Source: Planctomycetota bacterium
GTDB taxonomy: Bacteria; Planctomycetota; Planctomycetia; Planctomycetales; Planctomycetaceae
Length of the DNA stretch: 64,000 bases
Direction of reading: 5' to 3'
Assembly: GCA_027618475.1 (NCBI GenBank)
Contig: JAQCEJ010000002.1
Span: 62,001 to 126,000, forward strand
The notes under the pieces were generated by a model, which searched no databases, was not told the DNA's origin, and worked only from the letters and a program-made list of their open reading frames with translations. The first letter of the stretch is position 1, and every line of letters begins with the position of its first letter. The translations under genes and the position numbers were made by a program. Shown piece after piece: positions 9,509 to 18,783 of this stretch.

Positions 9509-9982
9509 ATGCGAATTCCATCATACGTCCGACGAGTTAATCGCGAGCAGCCGACGATGACGTCGATGATTGACGTCGTTTTTTTATTGTTGATTTTCTT
9601 TGTTTGCGCGTCCGTGGGGATGACACAGGAAGATTTGCTGTCGACTCTGCTCTCAGGAGGAGATACCCCCTCGTCGACCGAAGTCGTCGAAGAAGATCTT
9701 CTCGACGATGTGTGGATCAAAATCTGGATCGACGATGACGGTGAATGCGTGACAGAAATGAACGATCGCGTATATCCAGAATTCGATGACCTCCGCAACA
9801 CGCTGCTGCGACTGGCCGAAGCGGCCCCCGAAATTCCCGTTATTCTCGATATTGCTTCTGAAGTCACCATGGGTGATGTGATTCGACTTTACGATACCTG
9901 CCAGGAAGCGAATTTTCATGTGATTCAATTCGCTGTGCACCCTGCGGTCGCTCCGCCGAAAAAACTGGTGCCGATAAATTGA
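9509..9982 (+). CDS. ExbD/TolR family protein (second copy)
   Basis: Second ExbD homologue directly after the first. It begins MRIPSYVRR and has a membrane helix with the conserved Asp in SMIDVVFLLLIFF. It differs from the first copy by an acidic insertion after the helix (about residues 45-75, rich in Glu and Asp) and a longer C-terminus. The periplasmic part ends with the usual alternating fold (IPVILDIASEVTMGDVIRLYD). Tandem divergent ExbD genes suggest a heteromeric stator. The last gene of the operon before a 500-bp gap. Confidence 0.85.
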   Translation: MRIPSYVRRVNREQPTMTSMIDVVFLLLIFFVCASVGMTQEDLLSTLLSGGDTPSSTEVVEEDLLDDVWIKIWIDDDGECVTEMNDRVYPEFDDLRNTLLRLAEAAPEIPVILDIASEVTMGDVIRLYDTCQEANFHVIQFAVHPAVAPPKKLVPIN

Positions 9983-10346
9983 GGGCTCGCAGAAGTCAAA
10001 TCCTCCAATATTTCTTGGACGGAAAGTTATTTTTCGACACGCCATTAGGATCTGAGAATCTCCAGATCGGACTGAATCGGAGGTGATTTGGAGATTCTGA
10101 CGGCGATTTCACCACCGATTTTCTCGAAATTGAGAGAATGGCATGACGAAGATCGGCTTTTGCGGGCAGGAGATTCCTAACTCCAAGAAAAGTTGAGGTT
10201 TAGGAACTCTCAGAATTTTACAAACCGGTCCCTTGAATACCGAAAACCGATCTGGCATAGTTCACGCTTCAAGTGGGTCGAGGTTCTCTCGTCATTTTTG
10301 ATATGAGATAGTCGTTCCCACAGTTATTGATGTAGACGATCGTTTT
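9983..10346. other. intergenic region upstream of the nuo cluster
   Basis: This gap separates the ExbD genes from the nuo genes and should contain the nuo promoter. It holds a 10-bp inverted repeat (10055-10064 with 10089-10098), and its GGAGATTC core recurs at 10169. No RNA gene is recognised. Confidence 0.35.
10055..10098. repeat. imperfectly spaced hairpin, 10-bp arms
   Basis: Arms AGAATCTCCA and TGGAGATTCT are exact reverse complements separated by 24 bp. There is no T-tract afterwards, so an intrinsic terminator is not clearly indicated. It could be a terminator for the ExbD operon or a binding site ahead of nuo. Confidence 0.35.
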
Positions 10347-10502
10347 TTGAAATGTACGTCTCGAAAAACCGCGTCGCGTGAATGGTCTGTCATCACCGAT
10401 CGAGGATGGCAACGGATCGATTCGTCCTTTGATGAAAATGACTTGATTCCCTATCAGTCCACCGTCGTAGGTTGGATTGAAGAACGAAAGCAAACGCAAT
10501 GA
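10347..10502 (+). CDS. possible short ORF translationally coupled to nuoH
   Basis: An open frame runs from 10302 to the TGA at 10500-10502, which overlaps the nuoH ATG (10499) in an ATGA arrangement typical of coupled genes. The only plausible start is TTG at 10347, giving 51 residues with protein-like composition (for example SREWSVITDRGWQRI and VVGWIEERKQTQ). No ribosome site is evident. It could be a genuine small gene, the tail of a decayed gene (nuoI and other nuo genes are missing here), or chance. Confidence 0.25.
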   Translation: MKCTSRKTASREWSVITDRGWQRIDSSFDENDLIPYQSTVVGWIEERKQTQ

Positions 10503-11845
10503 TGACGACGTTGGCAGCATCAACGCTCGCCGAATTCATGAACGGCTATGTTTCGCCCGAGCTGGCCTTAATGCTGGCGGCGCTATTTCATGCCGGAGTG
10601 CTGTTGCTGGTTTTTGCTCATGCGGCGTTAATTTTTATCTGGCTCGAACGTAAGGTTTCGGGCCGAATTCAAGACCGTCTGGGGCCGACACGCTGCGGCG
10701 GGAGGTTTGGTTGGGCGCAAGGTCTTGCTGATGGAATTAAACTCATTCAAAAAGAAGACCTCATCCCCCGCGATGCGGATGCTTTTTTGTTTCGGCTTGC
10801 CCCGTATCTGGCTTGTATCGCGTCGTTCGGCGGTTTCATGGTACTGCCGTTTGCAGCCGACTGGGTCGCGGTCAATCTCGATACCGGTTTGTTTCTGCTC
10901 TTCGCGATTCTGTCGCTCGAAGTGCTGGGGATTGTGCTCGCCGGCTATTCTAGCGGTTCGAAGTGGTCACTGTTCGGCGGAATGCGTGAAGCGGCCCAGA
11001 TGGTAAGTTATGAAATTCCTCTGGCGATCTGTGGCTTGATTCCTATCGTTGCCGCCGGAACGCTGAACTTGACGGATGTTGGCCAAATGCAGGTCGGGCA
11101 TTTCGGGAACTGGTTCCTGTTTCACGATCCATTTACTTTTTTTGCGTTTTTCGTGTATTTCACTGTGGCTACGGCGGGCTGCAAGCGAGCCCCATTCGAC
11201 CTCGCCGAGGCCGAGAGCGAACTCGTGGGCGGCTTTCATACCGAATACAGCGGGATGCGCTGGTCTTATTTCTTTATGGCCGAGTATGCCAGCATGCTGT
11301 TGGTCAGCGGTGTGGCGACGCTACTGTTTCTTGGGGGCTGGAGTACCGGGCTTCCGTTCATCGACCAGCCGATTTTTGTCGACCTCAAGAGTTGGAACCC
11401 CGGCATCGGTCCTGAAGGGTTTGTGCTTGGCAGCTACATCAGCAATTTGATCGGCATGTCGGTCTTCTTGCTGAAATCGTCGTTCCTGGTCTTCGTACAG
11501 ATTTGGGTCCGTTGGACTTTCCCCCGCTTGCGGATCGATCAGGTGATGACCACCTGCTTGAAATATCTTGTGCCGATGAGCTGCTTTCTGTTCCTCGGTG
11601 CCACTATGTGGCCATTGCTGATGGCGATGGGAAAAGGTCAGAAGACGACGATCTGGCCACAGCCGCTCGGAGACCGGACGGTACAGGTCCACGAGCACGT
11701 ACTGCATCCGATAAACGAACCGAAGATTCAAATTGCAGATCGTGGCGAACAGACGGTTGACTTTTCCGAGACGCCAGTTATCGCGAAGGAAGCAATATTG
11801 ACCGAGGCGATGCACTCGCCATCGGAGCAAGGGATACAGCCATGA
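10499..11845 (+). CDS. nuoH: NADH-quinone oxidoreductase subunit H
   Basis: Membrane subunit at the joint of complex I, contributing to the quinone-binding chamber. The conserved loop GWAQGLADGIKLIQKED (about residues 75-91) and the DLAEAESELVGGFHTEYSG loop (about residues 233-251) are diagnostic. About eight membrane helices are visible. The protein is about 448 residues against the usual 330-350; the surplus is a polar C-terminal tail from about residue 380. The stop overlaps the start of nuoJ by 4 bp, leaving no nuoI between them, unlike the common H-I-J order. Confidence 0.95.
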   Translation: MMTTLAASTLAEFMNGYVSPELALMLAALFHAGVLLLVFAHAALIFIWLERKVSGRIQDRLGPTRCGGRFGWAQGLADGIKLIQKEDLIPRDADAFLFRLAPYLACIASFGGFMVLPFAADWVAVNLDTGLFLLFAILSLEVLGIVLAGYSSGSKWSLFGGMREAAQMVSYEIPLAICGLIPIVAAGTLNLTDVGQMQVGHFGNWFLFHDPFTFFAFFVYFTVATAGCKRAPFDLAEAESELVGGFHTEYSGMRWSYFFMAEYASMLLVSGVATLLFLGGWSTGLPFIDQPIFVDLKSWNPGIGPEGFVLGSYISNLIGMSVFLLKSSFLVFVQIWVRWTFPRLRIDQVMTTCLKYLVPMSCFLFLGATMWPLLMAMGKGQKTTIWPQPLGDRTVQVHEHVLHPINEPKIQIADRGEQTVDFSETPVIAKEAILTEAMHSPSEQGIQP

Positions 11846-12462
11846 ATGGTGGGCAAGTTTTGTTCGGCATATTTGCATTGTTGACCTGTGGAGGAGCTGT
11901 GGCTGTGGCTTTGACGCAGAACGTCGTCCGTATGGCATTTTGGTTGATCGTCTCGCTTGGCTCGGCGTCAGGACTGTTTTTTCTGCTGAATGCCGATTTC
12001 GTAGGGGCGACGCAACTTCTGATTTACGTCGGTGGCACAGTGGTGCTGCTGATCTTCGGCGTCATGCTGACGACATCGGGTCCGTTATTGAAAATTCCTT
12101 CTTCTCCGGGGGAGTTGATTCAATCGGCGGTGGTCGGCGTGCTGTTTATCTCGATGTTCTTTTTCACCGTATGGTCAGTCGATTGGGAACATGTTGCCAA
12201 TACGGCGCGCGTCCACGATTCCACCACCGATACGGTCGCGTTGCAGAATGATACGACGGGTCGACCGATCGGAATGGCTTTTCTGGGGGTGCGTCCCGAT
12301 CGCGATCTGGGTGCCGCCGAAGGACAGCCCTTGTCGACGGGGTATTTTCTTCCGTTTGAAATTGTTTCGATGCATCTGCTGGTCGTCCTGATCGGTGCGG
12401 CCTATCTCGCGCGAGCGAAACGGCAAATCACCACCGCCGAAAGTAGGAGCGAAGTGGTGTAA
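11842..12462 (+). CDS. nuoJ: NADH-quinone oxidoreductase subunit J
   Basis: Complex I membrane subunit with five predicted helices and the typical N-terminal FWLIVSLGSASGLFFLLNADFVGATQLLIYVGG core (residues 34-66), where the conserved helix-3 region includes FVGATQLLIYVGGTVV. Length 206. The ATG overlaps the nuoH stop, indicating translational coupling. A polar loop at about residues 112-155 lengthens the region between the last helices. Ends 73 bp before nuoK. Confidence 0.92.
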   Translation: MNGGQVLFGIFALLTCGGAVAVALTQNVVRMAFWLIVSLGSASGLFFLLNADFVGATQLLIYVGGTVVLLIFGVMLTTSGPLLKIPSSPGELIQSAVVGVLFISMFFFTVWSVDWEHVANTARVHDSTTDTVALQNDTTGRPIGMAFLGVRPDRDLGAAEGQPLSTGYFLPFEIVSMHLLVVLIGAAYLARAKRQITTAESRSEVV

Positions 12463-12535
12463 AACGCCGACGAATCGGAATCGATCCAAACGATGTCACT
12501 TAGTAGGTCGTAGGCGATGAAGTTAAAGGTGAAGT

Positions 12536-12847
12536 ATGGAAGGCGTTGATCTGAAGTTGTTTCTCCTTGTGGGAGCTGTGTTGTTTGTGTGCGGAGTCAT
12601 CTGCATGACGAGCAAACGCAACGGCATCGGTGTACTGATCGGCGTCGAACTGGTGTTGAACGCGGCCAATTTGAATTTCGTCGCTTTCTCGCGATACACG
12701 CCCTTGGGACTCGACGGGCAAATCATGGCATTATTCGTGATCGTACTGGCAGCGGCCGAAGCAGCCGTTGCCCTGGCGATCGCACTCAATTTTTATAATA
12801 ACCATCTGACGATCGACGTCGATCGCGCCGATGAACTACGGGGTTGA
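12536..12847 (+). CDS. nuoK: NADH-quinone oxidoreductase subunit K
   Basis: Small three-helix subunit of the proton-pumping arm, 103 residues as expected. It shows VELVLNAANLNFVAFSRY with the conserved helix-2 Glu, and the second conserved Glu in AAAEAAVALAIALN of helix 3, both part of the charged axis. Followed 3 bp later by nuoL. Confidence 0.95.
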   Translation: MEGVDLKLFLLVGAVLFVCGVICMTSKRNGIGVLIGVELVLNAANLNFVAFSRYTPLGLDGQIMALFVIVLAAAEAAVALAIALNFYNNHLTIDVDRADELRG

Positions 12848-12850
12848 TTC

Positions 12851-15349
12851 ATGTTGCTGGCTGATGCTTCAGTTTCATCATTGGGAAATACCCTGGCGAT
12901 CTTGCTGGGGATTGCCTGCTTGTTGCCGCTGTGCGGATTTCTGATCGAAATCTTCGCCGGGTATTGGAGCGATCGTCTCAGCAAAACCCCTGCGCTAATG
13001 GCCGTCGGCTGTATCGGCGGTGGATTTGCCTGTAGTCTACTCGCCCTGATTCTGTGGGGAAACGCCACGTGTTGGACGGCACTTAAGGCCGATGAACACG
13101 GAGCGGCACATCATTCCGTCCGAGACGACTCTGCCGAAACTCAACTGGCGCTTGCCGACGAGGAGTTGCATGCAGACGAGCATTCGTCAGCCGGAGCCGA
13201 CGACCACCATGCCTTTCATCCCGAAGTTGAACATCACGTTGCATCTGAAGAAGGGCACGACGACCATGCCGCCGAGGGACTCGTCCCGGCTCATGCGGTT
13301 TTCAGCGGCACGATTTATCGGTTAGCGAAATTCGGCAATCTGGATATTACTGTCGATTATTACATCGACAGTTTGACTCTGGTGATGTTTGTGATGGTCA
13401 CATTCATCGCGACGTGTATTCATATCTTCGCCATCGGTTACATGAGCGAAGAACTGACTCATGAATACGTCGATCACGCCGTACACATGTCCGACGGTCA
13501 CCATCTGCATCGACCGGGGCGGTTTTACCGTTTCTTCGCGTACATGTCTCTGTTCTGTTTTTCGATGCTCGGGCTGGTCTACTCCGGCAGCATTTTTCTC
13601 GTCTTCGTCTTCTGGGAACTCGTCGGCATCTGCAGTTATCTGCTGATCGGGTTTTACGTCGAACGAAAGTCGGCGAACGTCGCGGCGAACAAAGCCTTCA
13701 TCATGAACCGCGTCGGCGACTTCGGATTTCTGATCGGTCTGATGATTCTGTGGACGTCGTTCGGCACCTTTCGTTTCGCCGAAGAGATCGACGACCACGG
13801 TCAGGCACACGCCGGTCTGTTTCACATGGTTCGCGGCGACAAGGGATTGATGAGGGTGTCGTCGGAGACAGGCGACGTCGTGATGTGGGGAGAACACGAA
13901 GAAACGCTGTTGGACGAAAACGACCAGCCGCGGACGATTCCATATTATCTCCTCGTCATTGCCGGTCTGGGGATTTTTGCGGGGTGCGTCGGCAAGAGCG
14001 CACAGTTTCCGCTACAGACGTGGTTACCCGATGCGATGGAAGGTCCAACGCCGGTCTCGGCTCTGGTGCACTCAGCGACGATGGTCGCGGCGGGTGTCTA
14101 TCTCGCGGGACGATTTTTCCCGATGTTTACAACCGATGTGCTGCTGGTGATTGCCTACACCGGTTGCATAACGCTGTTTGTTGCCGCGACAATTGCGATT
14201 GTGGCAACTGACATCAAGCGGGTACTTGCCTATTCCACGATCAGCCAGTTGGGTTACATGATGCTGGCGATTGGCGTAGGGGGCTGGGGAGCCGGTTTGT
14301 TTCACTTGATTACACACGCCTTCTTCAAATCGTTGATGTTCCTGGCATCGGGAAGTGTGATTTTTGGTTGCCATCACGAACAGGAAATGCCCAAGATGGG
14401 GGGGCTATGGCGGAAGATGCCGATCACTGCTCTTACGATGCTGGTCGGCGTGATCGCGATCGCCGGTTTGGCGATACCCGTAACGATCATGGGGGCAAGA
14501 ATTGCATTTTCCGGGTATCATTCGAAAGATGCGATCGTCGCGACGGCCCTTGCCTTTACCGAGGCCAACAGCATGCATTTTCTGTTGTTTCTGACACCGT
14601 TGGTGACGGCGGGGATCACGGCGTTTTACATGTTCCGTCTCTGGTTCTACACCTTCGCGGGGGATCCACGGGATAAGCACGTCTACGATCATGCTCACGA
14701 AACGCCCAAGGTCATGACGATTCCCCTGTTGGTATTAAGTCTGTTCGCAGCAGGATGTGCCATCGGCGGCGAAGAGGGAGTGTTGTACCGTCTGTTGAGC
14801 AACAGCGAACCGGTCGGTGTCGCTGCAGGACGTATGTCTGGTGCCGGAGGTATCAGCTTACCCAGCCACGAAGCGATTCATCTGGTGCATGCCCAGGCCG
14901 GGACGTGGGCCTTGATCGTTGCCGTATTGGGGGCGTTCCTTGCTTACGTATTTTATGGTGCTCGCTGGGTTAATCCGACGGAAGTCGGACAGAGTTTCCC
15001 CCGACTGTATCGGTTTCTCGTCGAAAAATGGCAGTTTGATGCGTTATACGATGCGATGTTCGTACGACCGGTTCGCATCATCGCGGGCTGGTTCGTGGTG
15101 TTCGATCGCGTGGTGCTCGATGGTTTCTTACATGCGGCGGCGAGTTCGGTCGTCCACATTTCGAAATGGGACCGCCGTTTCGACGAATCGATTATCGACG
15201 GCTTCGTGAATCTCATGGCCAGTGTGACGTTTGGCATCGGACGATCGTTCAAGAAAGTGCAGACGGGTATGCTGAGGCAATACATCACCTTTATTGCATT
15301 AGGTGTATTGGCGTTATTTGTGCTGATGTTGAGTTTCTTTCCGAATTAG
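12851..15349 (+). CDS. nuoL: NADH-quinone oxidoreductase subunit L with His-rich insert
   Basis: Large antiporter-like subunit of complex I with the lateral helix at the C-terminus. The core motifs FWELVGICSYLLIGFY (about residue 256), LQTWLPDAMEGPTPVSALVHSATMV (about 395-419, in the pump channel) and AYSTISQLGYMMLAIG are present. Length is 832 against roughly 610-650. Much of the surplus is an acidic, His-rich insert at about residues 80-150 (13 His) between the first helices, plus loops near 190-210 and 310-360. The gene follows nuoK by 3 bp. Confidence 0.93.
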   Translation: MLLADASVSSLGNTLAILLGIACLLPLCGFLIEIFAGYWSDRLSKTPALMAVGCIGGGFACSLLALILWGNATCWTALKADEHGAAHHSVRDDSAETQLALADEELHADEHSSAGADDHHAFHPEVEHHVASEEGHDDHAAEGLVPAHAVFSGTIYRLAKFGNLDITVDYYIDSLTLVMFVMVTFIATCIHIFAIGYMSEELTHEYVDHAVHMSDGHHLHRPGRFYRFFAYMSLFCFSMLGLVYSGSIFLVFVFWELVGICSYLLIGFYVERKSANVAANKAFIMNRVGDFGFLIGLMILWTSFGTFRFAEEIDDHGQAHAGLFHMVRGDKGLMRVSSETGDVVMWGEHEETLLDENDQPRTIPYYLLVIAGLGIFAGCVGKSAQFPLQTWLPDAMEGPTPVSALVHSATMVAAGVYLAGRFFPMFTTDVLLVIAYTGCITLFVAATIAIVATDIKRVLAYSTISQLGYMMLAIGVGGWGAGLFHLITHAFFKSLMFLASGSVIFGCHHEQEMPKMGGLWRKMPITALTMLVGVIAIAGLAIPVTIMGARIAFSGYHSKDAIVATALAFTEANSMHFLLFLTPLVTAGITAFYMFRLWFYTFAGDPRDKHVYDHAHETPKVMTIPLLVLSLFAAGCAIGGEEGVLYRLLSNSEPVGVAAGRMSGAGGISLPSHEAIHLVHAQAGTWALIVAVLGAFLAYVFYGARWVNPTEVGQSFPRLYRFLVEKWQFDALYDAMFVRPVRIIAGWFVVFDRVVLDGFLHAAASSVVHISKWDRRFDESIIDGFVNLMASVTFGIGRSFKKVQTGMLRQYITFIALGVLALFVLMLSFFPN

Positions 15350-15455
15350 TAATGTGGCCATTCGATGCGAAATGGCCGTTGAAAAGATATGTTTTCGAAA
15401 TCTGTACCGGGTCTCGCTAAGAGAGCGGTAAAGCTACTGAGGGAATCGACGGAAA

Positions 15456-17063
15456 ATGAGTGACATCGTGTTGTTGACCTCGATTATTTTCACGCCCACG
15501 ATTGGCTCGATCGTCTTGTTGTTGTTTCATCCGAAGTCCGAAGAGTCGATGAAAAACTGGGGGCTGTTCGTCACCGCCGTCACGTTCGTGTTGACTCTGT
15601 TCCTGCTCAAAGACTTCGACTCCACGCAAGCGGGGATGCAATTCACAAGCACGATTCCGTGGATTCCACATTGGGGCGTCAATTACCAGCTCGGAGTCGA
15701 TGGCATTAGCCTGCCGTTGGTGCTACTGACCAGTCTGATCAGCATGCTCGCGATGATGGCGTCGTGGAGCATTACAAAACAGGTTAAAGGTTACCTGATG
15801 CTGTTCCTGCTGCTCGAGACCGGAATGCTCGGTGTCTTTATGGCACTCGATTTCTTTCTGTTCTACGTCTTCTGGGAAGTCATGCTCCTGCCGATGTATT
15901 TTCTCATCGGTATCTGGGGAGGACCGCGAAAGGAATATGCGGCAATCAAGTTCTTTCTGTATACGCTCGTTGGCGGCGTATTGATGTTTATCGCCATGCT
16001 AATGTTCTACTTCGGTAGTGCCGACTCCTCTCAGGGCATTCTCCCAACGTTTGATCTGCTGAGACTTGCCGAAATCGGCCAGGGACTGGTTCCCGGAGTG
16101 ACGTTCAGTCCAACGGTGCAGTCGATTGCCTTCGTGCTGTTGTTCATCGGCTTTGCGATCAAGTTGCCATCGTTGCCATTTCATACGTGGTTGCCCGACG
16201 CCCACGTCGAAGCCCCGACGCCGATCAGTATGATTCTGGCCGGTGTGCTCTTGAAAATGGGAGGATATGGCATCCTGCGAATTGCATTTCCGCTCTGTCC
16301 ATACGGTGCCCAATGGGGGGCATACGCTTTGGTTCTCATCGGTGTCGTCAGTATTCTTTACGGTGCGTTTGCTGCAATGGCTCAGACCGATTTCAAACGA
16401 CTGGTCGCTTATAGTTCGGTCAGCCACATGGGATATGTGCTTGTCGGTATGGCGGTCTGGACGATTGGAGCCGACGGAGTGACGGTCGGACGCGATTACT
16501 GGGTGCAGGGAATGAATGCGGCGATGTTCCAGATGCTGGGCCACGGAATATCATCGGCCGGCATGTTCTTTATCGTTGGTGTGATTTATGACCGCGTTCA
16601 TCACCGCGATCTCAATAAGTTCGGCGGACTCGCCGGCTTGATGCCGCTCTACACCGGTTTTGCTGCGGGCTTGTTTTTCGCGGGTCTCGGATTGCCAGGC
16701 TTGTGCGGCTTCATCGGTGAAGTTTTCGTGACGCTGAGCGCGTGGAATTATTCGAAACTTCTCGCGGTGTTCGTCGCGTCGGGGGTAATTCTGACGGCAG
16801 GATACATATTGTGGACAATCCAGCGCGTCTTTTTCGGACCGGAATATAAGGGGCCACACCCGGAAGCCCTCACGCAGATGAACGGACGCGAAATTGCGAT
16901 CGCATCGGTGCTGTTGTTCTTCGCTGTGGTGTTGGGAGTGTTCCCAAATACGATGTTCAGCCTGATGGGGGCTTCGATGGAACAGTTAGTATCGGCGATG
17001 GATATCGGCTATCAGAACGCCGTTCAGACCGTCAATGACATACAAACGACGATGCTGAAGTAA
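15456..17063 (+). CDS. nuoM: NADH-quinone oxidoreductase subunit M
   Basis: Antiporter-like proton-pumping subunit of complex I, 535 residues. Diagnostic segments: LGVDGISLPLVLLT near residue 78, FYVFWEVMLLPMYFLIGIWG near 134 with the conserved helix-5 Glu, LPFHTWLPDAHVEAPTPISMILAG near 242, and AYSSVSHMGYVLVGMA near 322. About 14 membrane helices. Separated from nuoL by 106 bp and followed 56 bp later by nuoN. Confidence 0.95.
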   Translation: MSDIVLLTSIIFTPTIGSIVLLLFHPKSEESMKNWGLFVTAVTFVLTLFLLKDFDSTQAGMQFTSTIPWIPHWGVNYQLGVDGISLPLVLLTSLISMLAMMASWSITKQVKGYLMLFLLLETGMLGVFMALDFFLFYVFWEVMLLPMYFLIGIWGGPRKEYAAIKFFLYTLVGGVLMFIAMLMFYFGSADSSQGILPTFDLLRLAEIGQGLVPGVTFSPTVQSIAFVLLFIGFAIKLPSLPFHTWLPDAHVEAPTPISMILAGVLLKMGGYGILRIAFPLCPYGAQWGAYALVLIGVVSILYGAFAAMAQTDFKRLVAYSSVSHMGYVLVGMAVWTIGADGVTVGRDYWVQGMNAAMFQMLGHGISSAGMFFIVGVIYDRVHHRDLNKFGGLAGLMPLYTGFAAGLFFAGLGLPGLCGFIGEVFVTLSAWNYSKLLAVFVASGVILTAGYILWTIQRVFFGPEYKGPHPEALTQMNGREIAIASVLLFFAVVLGVFPNTMFSLMGASMEQLVSAMDIGYQNAVQTVNDIQTTMLK

Positions 17064-17119
17064 TTCGTACCGGTATTTCCACGCTCGAGACAGAATAGAC
17101 ATACGAAACTGAATCGATT

Positions 17120-18742
17120 ATGACTTTTGAAGTTCTGCTCAACCAGGTGATCGGCGAGACGCTGACGGTCTCGATTTGCCGATTTGGCCCTGAATTAATC
17201 GTCAGTGCGACGATTCTTGTGTTGCTTTTGAACCGGTTGTTCGGGATCGATCGTTGGGTTGCCCCCTATTGGACGACGCTCATCGGTTGTATGATTGCGC
17301 TGGGTTACGCCACGAATCAATATCTGCTGTTGCAGCAGGGAACTCTCCCGGCAGGTGAATATTTCACCGGTTTAATGATGTTCGACGGGTTTACGGTGTT
17401 CCTGCGTATCTTCTTGTTGCTGTTTCTGATTCTTGTGACCGTGTTGACGGTTCTCAGCGGGATTCCCGACCTGGAGGACGGTCCCGACTTTTATACATTG
17501 CTTCTCGGTTCGACGATCGGCATGATGATTATGTCTGGTGCCAATCATCTGTTGATGCTGTTCATTGGCATCGAAATGACCAGCGTACCGAGTTATGCGA
17601 TGGTCGGATTTCTGAAGGGACGACGCCAGAGCAGCGAAGCGGCATTGAAGTATGTTGTCTATGGTGCCGGTGCTGCCGGAGTGATGCTGTACGGGATCAG
17701 TCTGATCGCCGGAATGCTGGGAACTGGTGACATGCCGTTGATTGCTGAACGGATCGGACAGTTAACCGGAACGGCTTCGAACTTCGAGAGCCCTTTGGTT
17801 CGAACGCTGATGCTGGCGATCGTGATGGTGTTCGTCGGGTTATCGTTCAAACTGTCGTTGGTGCCATTTCATTTCTGGTGTCCTGACGCGTTCGAAGGGG
17901 CATCCGCCGAAGTCGCCGGCTATCTTTCGGTGGCATCGAAGGCAGCGGCATTTGGATTACTTATTCGTTTCTGTCTGGCGCTGACAGGGACAATCGAGGG
18001 CGCGGCCTCGTCTCCGATCTACCTGTTTTTGGGGCTCGCAATAGGTTTTGTCGCGATGGTGACGGCAACATTCGGCAATCTGGCTGCTTATGCTCAGACG
18101 AATGTCAAACGCTTATTGGCGTATTCGACGATTGCCCACGCCGGTTACATGCTGATGGCCGTCGCGGCGATGATGGTGCTGCTCAATGCTCCCAGTGGTG
18201 CCGGTTTGACATCGTTCGAACGTCAGGAACTGGCGGCCAAAAGCATCGAAGGATTGTTGTTCTATCTGGTCGTCTATCTCTTTATGAATCTCGGCGCGTT
18301 CGCCATTGTGGCGCTGATTCGGAACGAAATATACAGCGAAGAGATCTCAGACTATAAGGGCCTGGCCCGACAGACGCCGGTTTTGTGCGTCTGCATGGTG
18401 ATCTGTCTGGTAAGTCTGATCGGCATACCGCCAATGGCCGGTTTCTTCGGCAAGCTCTTTGTATTTGCTTCGGTTTTTCAGTCGGCGAAAGTGCACTGGG
18501 CGATGTGGGTGGTCTTCCTCGTCGGTGCGATCAACACGGTCTTCAGCTTGTATTATTATCTGCAGGTCCTGAAAACGATGTTTCTTGACGAACGGCCGGA
18601 AGGGGCGAGGACAATCGATATTCCGCTTAATCCGAGTGGCTGGTATGTCATCTTCGTCACTGCCCCGCTGTTGCTTCTGATTCTTTGTACCGAGCAATTG
18701 ACTCAAACCGCTCGTACCGTTGCCGCGGGACTGTTTCTGTAA
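17120..18742 (+). CDS. nuoN: NADH-quinone oxidoreductase subunit N
   Basis: Third antiporter-like subunit of the complex I membrane arm, 540 residues. It shows LFIGIEMTSVPSYAMVGFLKG near residue 150 (helix-5 Glu), VPFHFWCPDAFEGASAEVAGYLSVASKAAAFG near 247, and LLAYSTIAHAGYMLMAVAA near 332. The C-terminal YYYLQVLKTMFLDE region is also typical. Last of the six nuo genes. Subunits A-G and I must be encoded elsewhere if the enzyme is complete. Confidence 0.95.
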   Translation: MTFEVLLNQVIGETLTVSICRFGPELIVSATILVLLLNRLFGIDRWVAPYWTTLIGCMIALGYATNQYLLLQQGTLPAGEYFTGLMMFDGFTVFLRIFLLLFLILVTVLTVLSGIPDLEDGPDFYTLLLGSTIGMMIMSGANHLLMLFIGIEMTSVPSYAMVGFLKGRRQSSEAALKYVVYGAGAAGVMLYGISLIAGMLGTGDMPLIAERIGQLTGTASNFESPLVRTLMLAIVMVFVGLSFKLSLVPFHFWCPDAFEGASAEVAGYLSVASKAAAFGLLIRFCLALTGTIEGAASSPIYLFLGLAIGFVAMVTATFGNLAAYAQTNVKRLLAYSTIAHAGYMLMAVAAMMVLLNAPSGAGLTSFERQELAAKSIEGLLFYLVVYLFMNLGAFAIVALIRNEIYSEEISDYKGLARQTPVLCVCMVICLVSLIGIPPMAGFFGKLFVFASVFQSAKVHWAMWVVFLVGAINTVFSLYYYLQVLKTMFLDERPEGARTIDIPLNPSGWYVIFVTAPLLLLILCTEQLTQTARTVAAGLFL

Positions 18743-18783
18743 GTTCCTTGCTGCCGATCGATTCTCAAAGGCGAATTTCACAT

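Noticed and set aside
10269-10523. Minus-strand 84-codon frame upstream of nuoH
   Set aside because: Overlaps the nuoH start, no ribosome site, composition not protein-like; the plus-strand frame there is the better candidate.
13322-13897. Long minus-strand open frame (about 190 codons) within nuoL
   Set aside because: Lies wholly antisense to strongly supported nuoL; composition (His/Asp-rich) mirrors the opposite strand.
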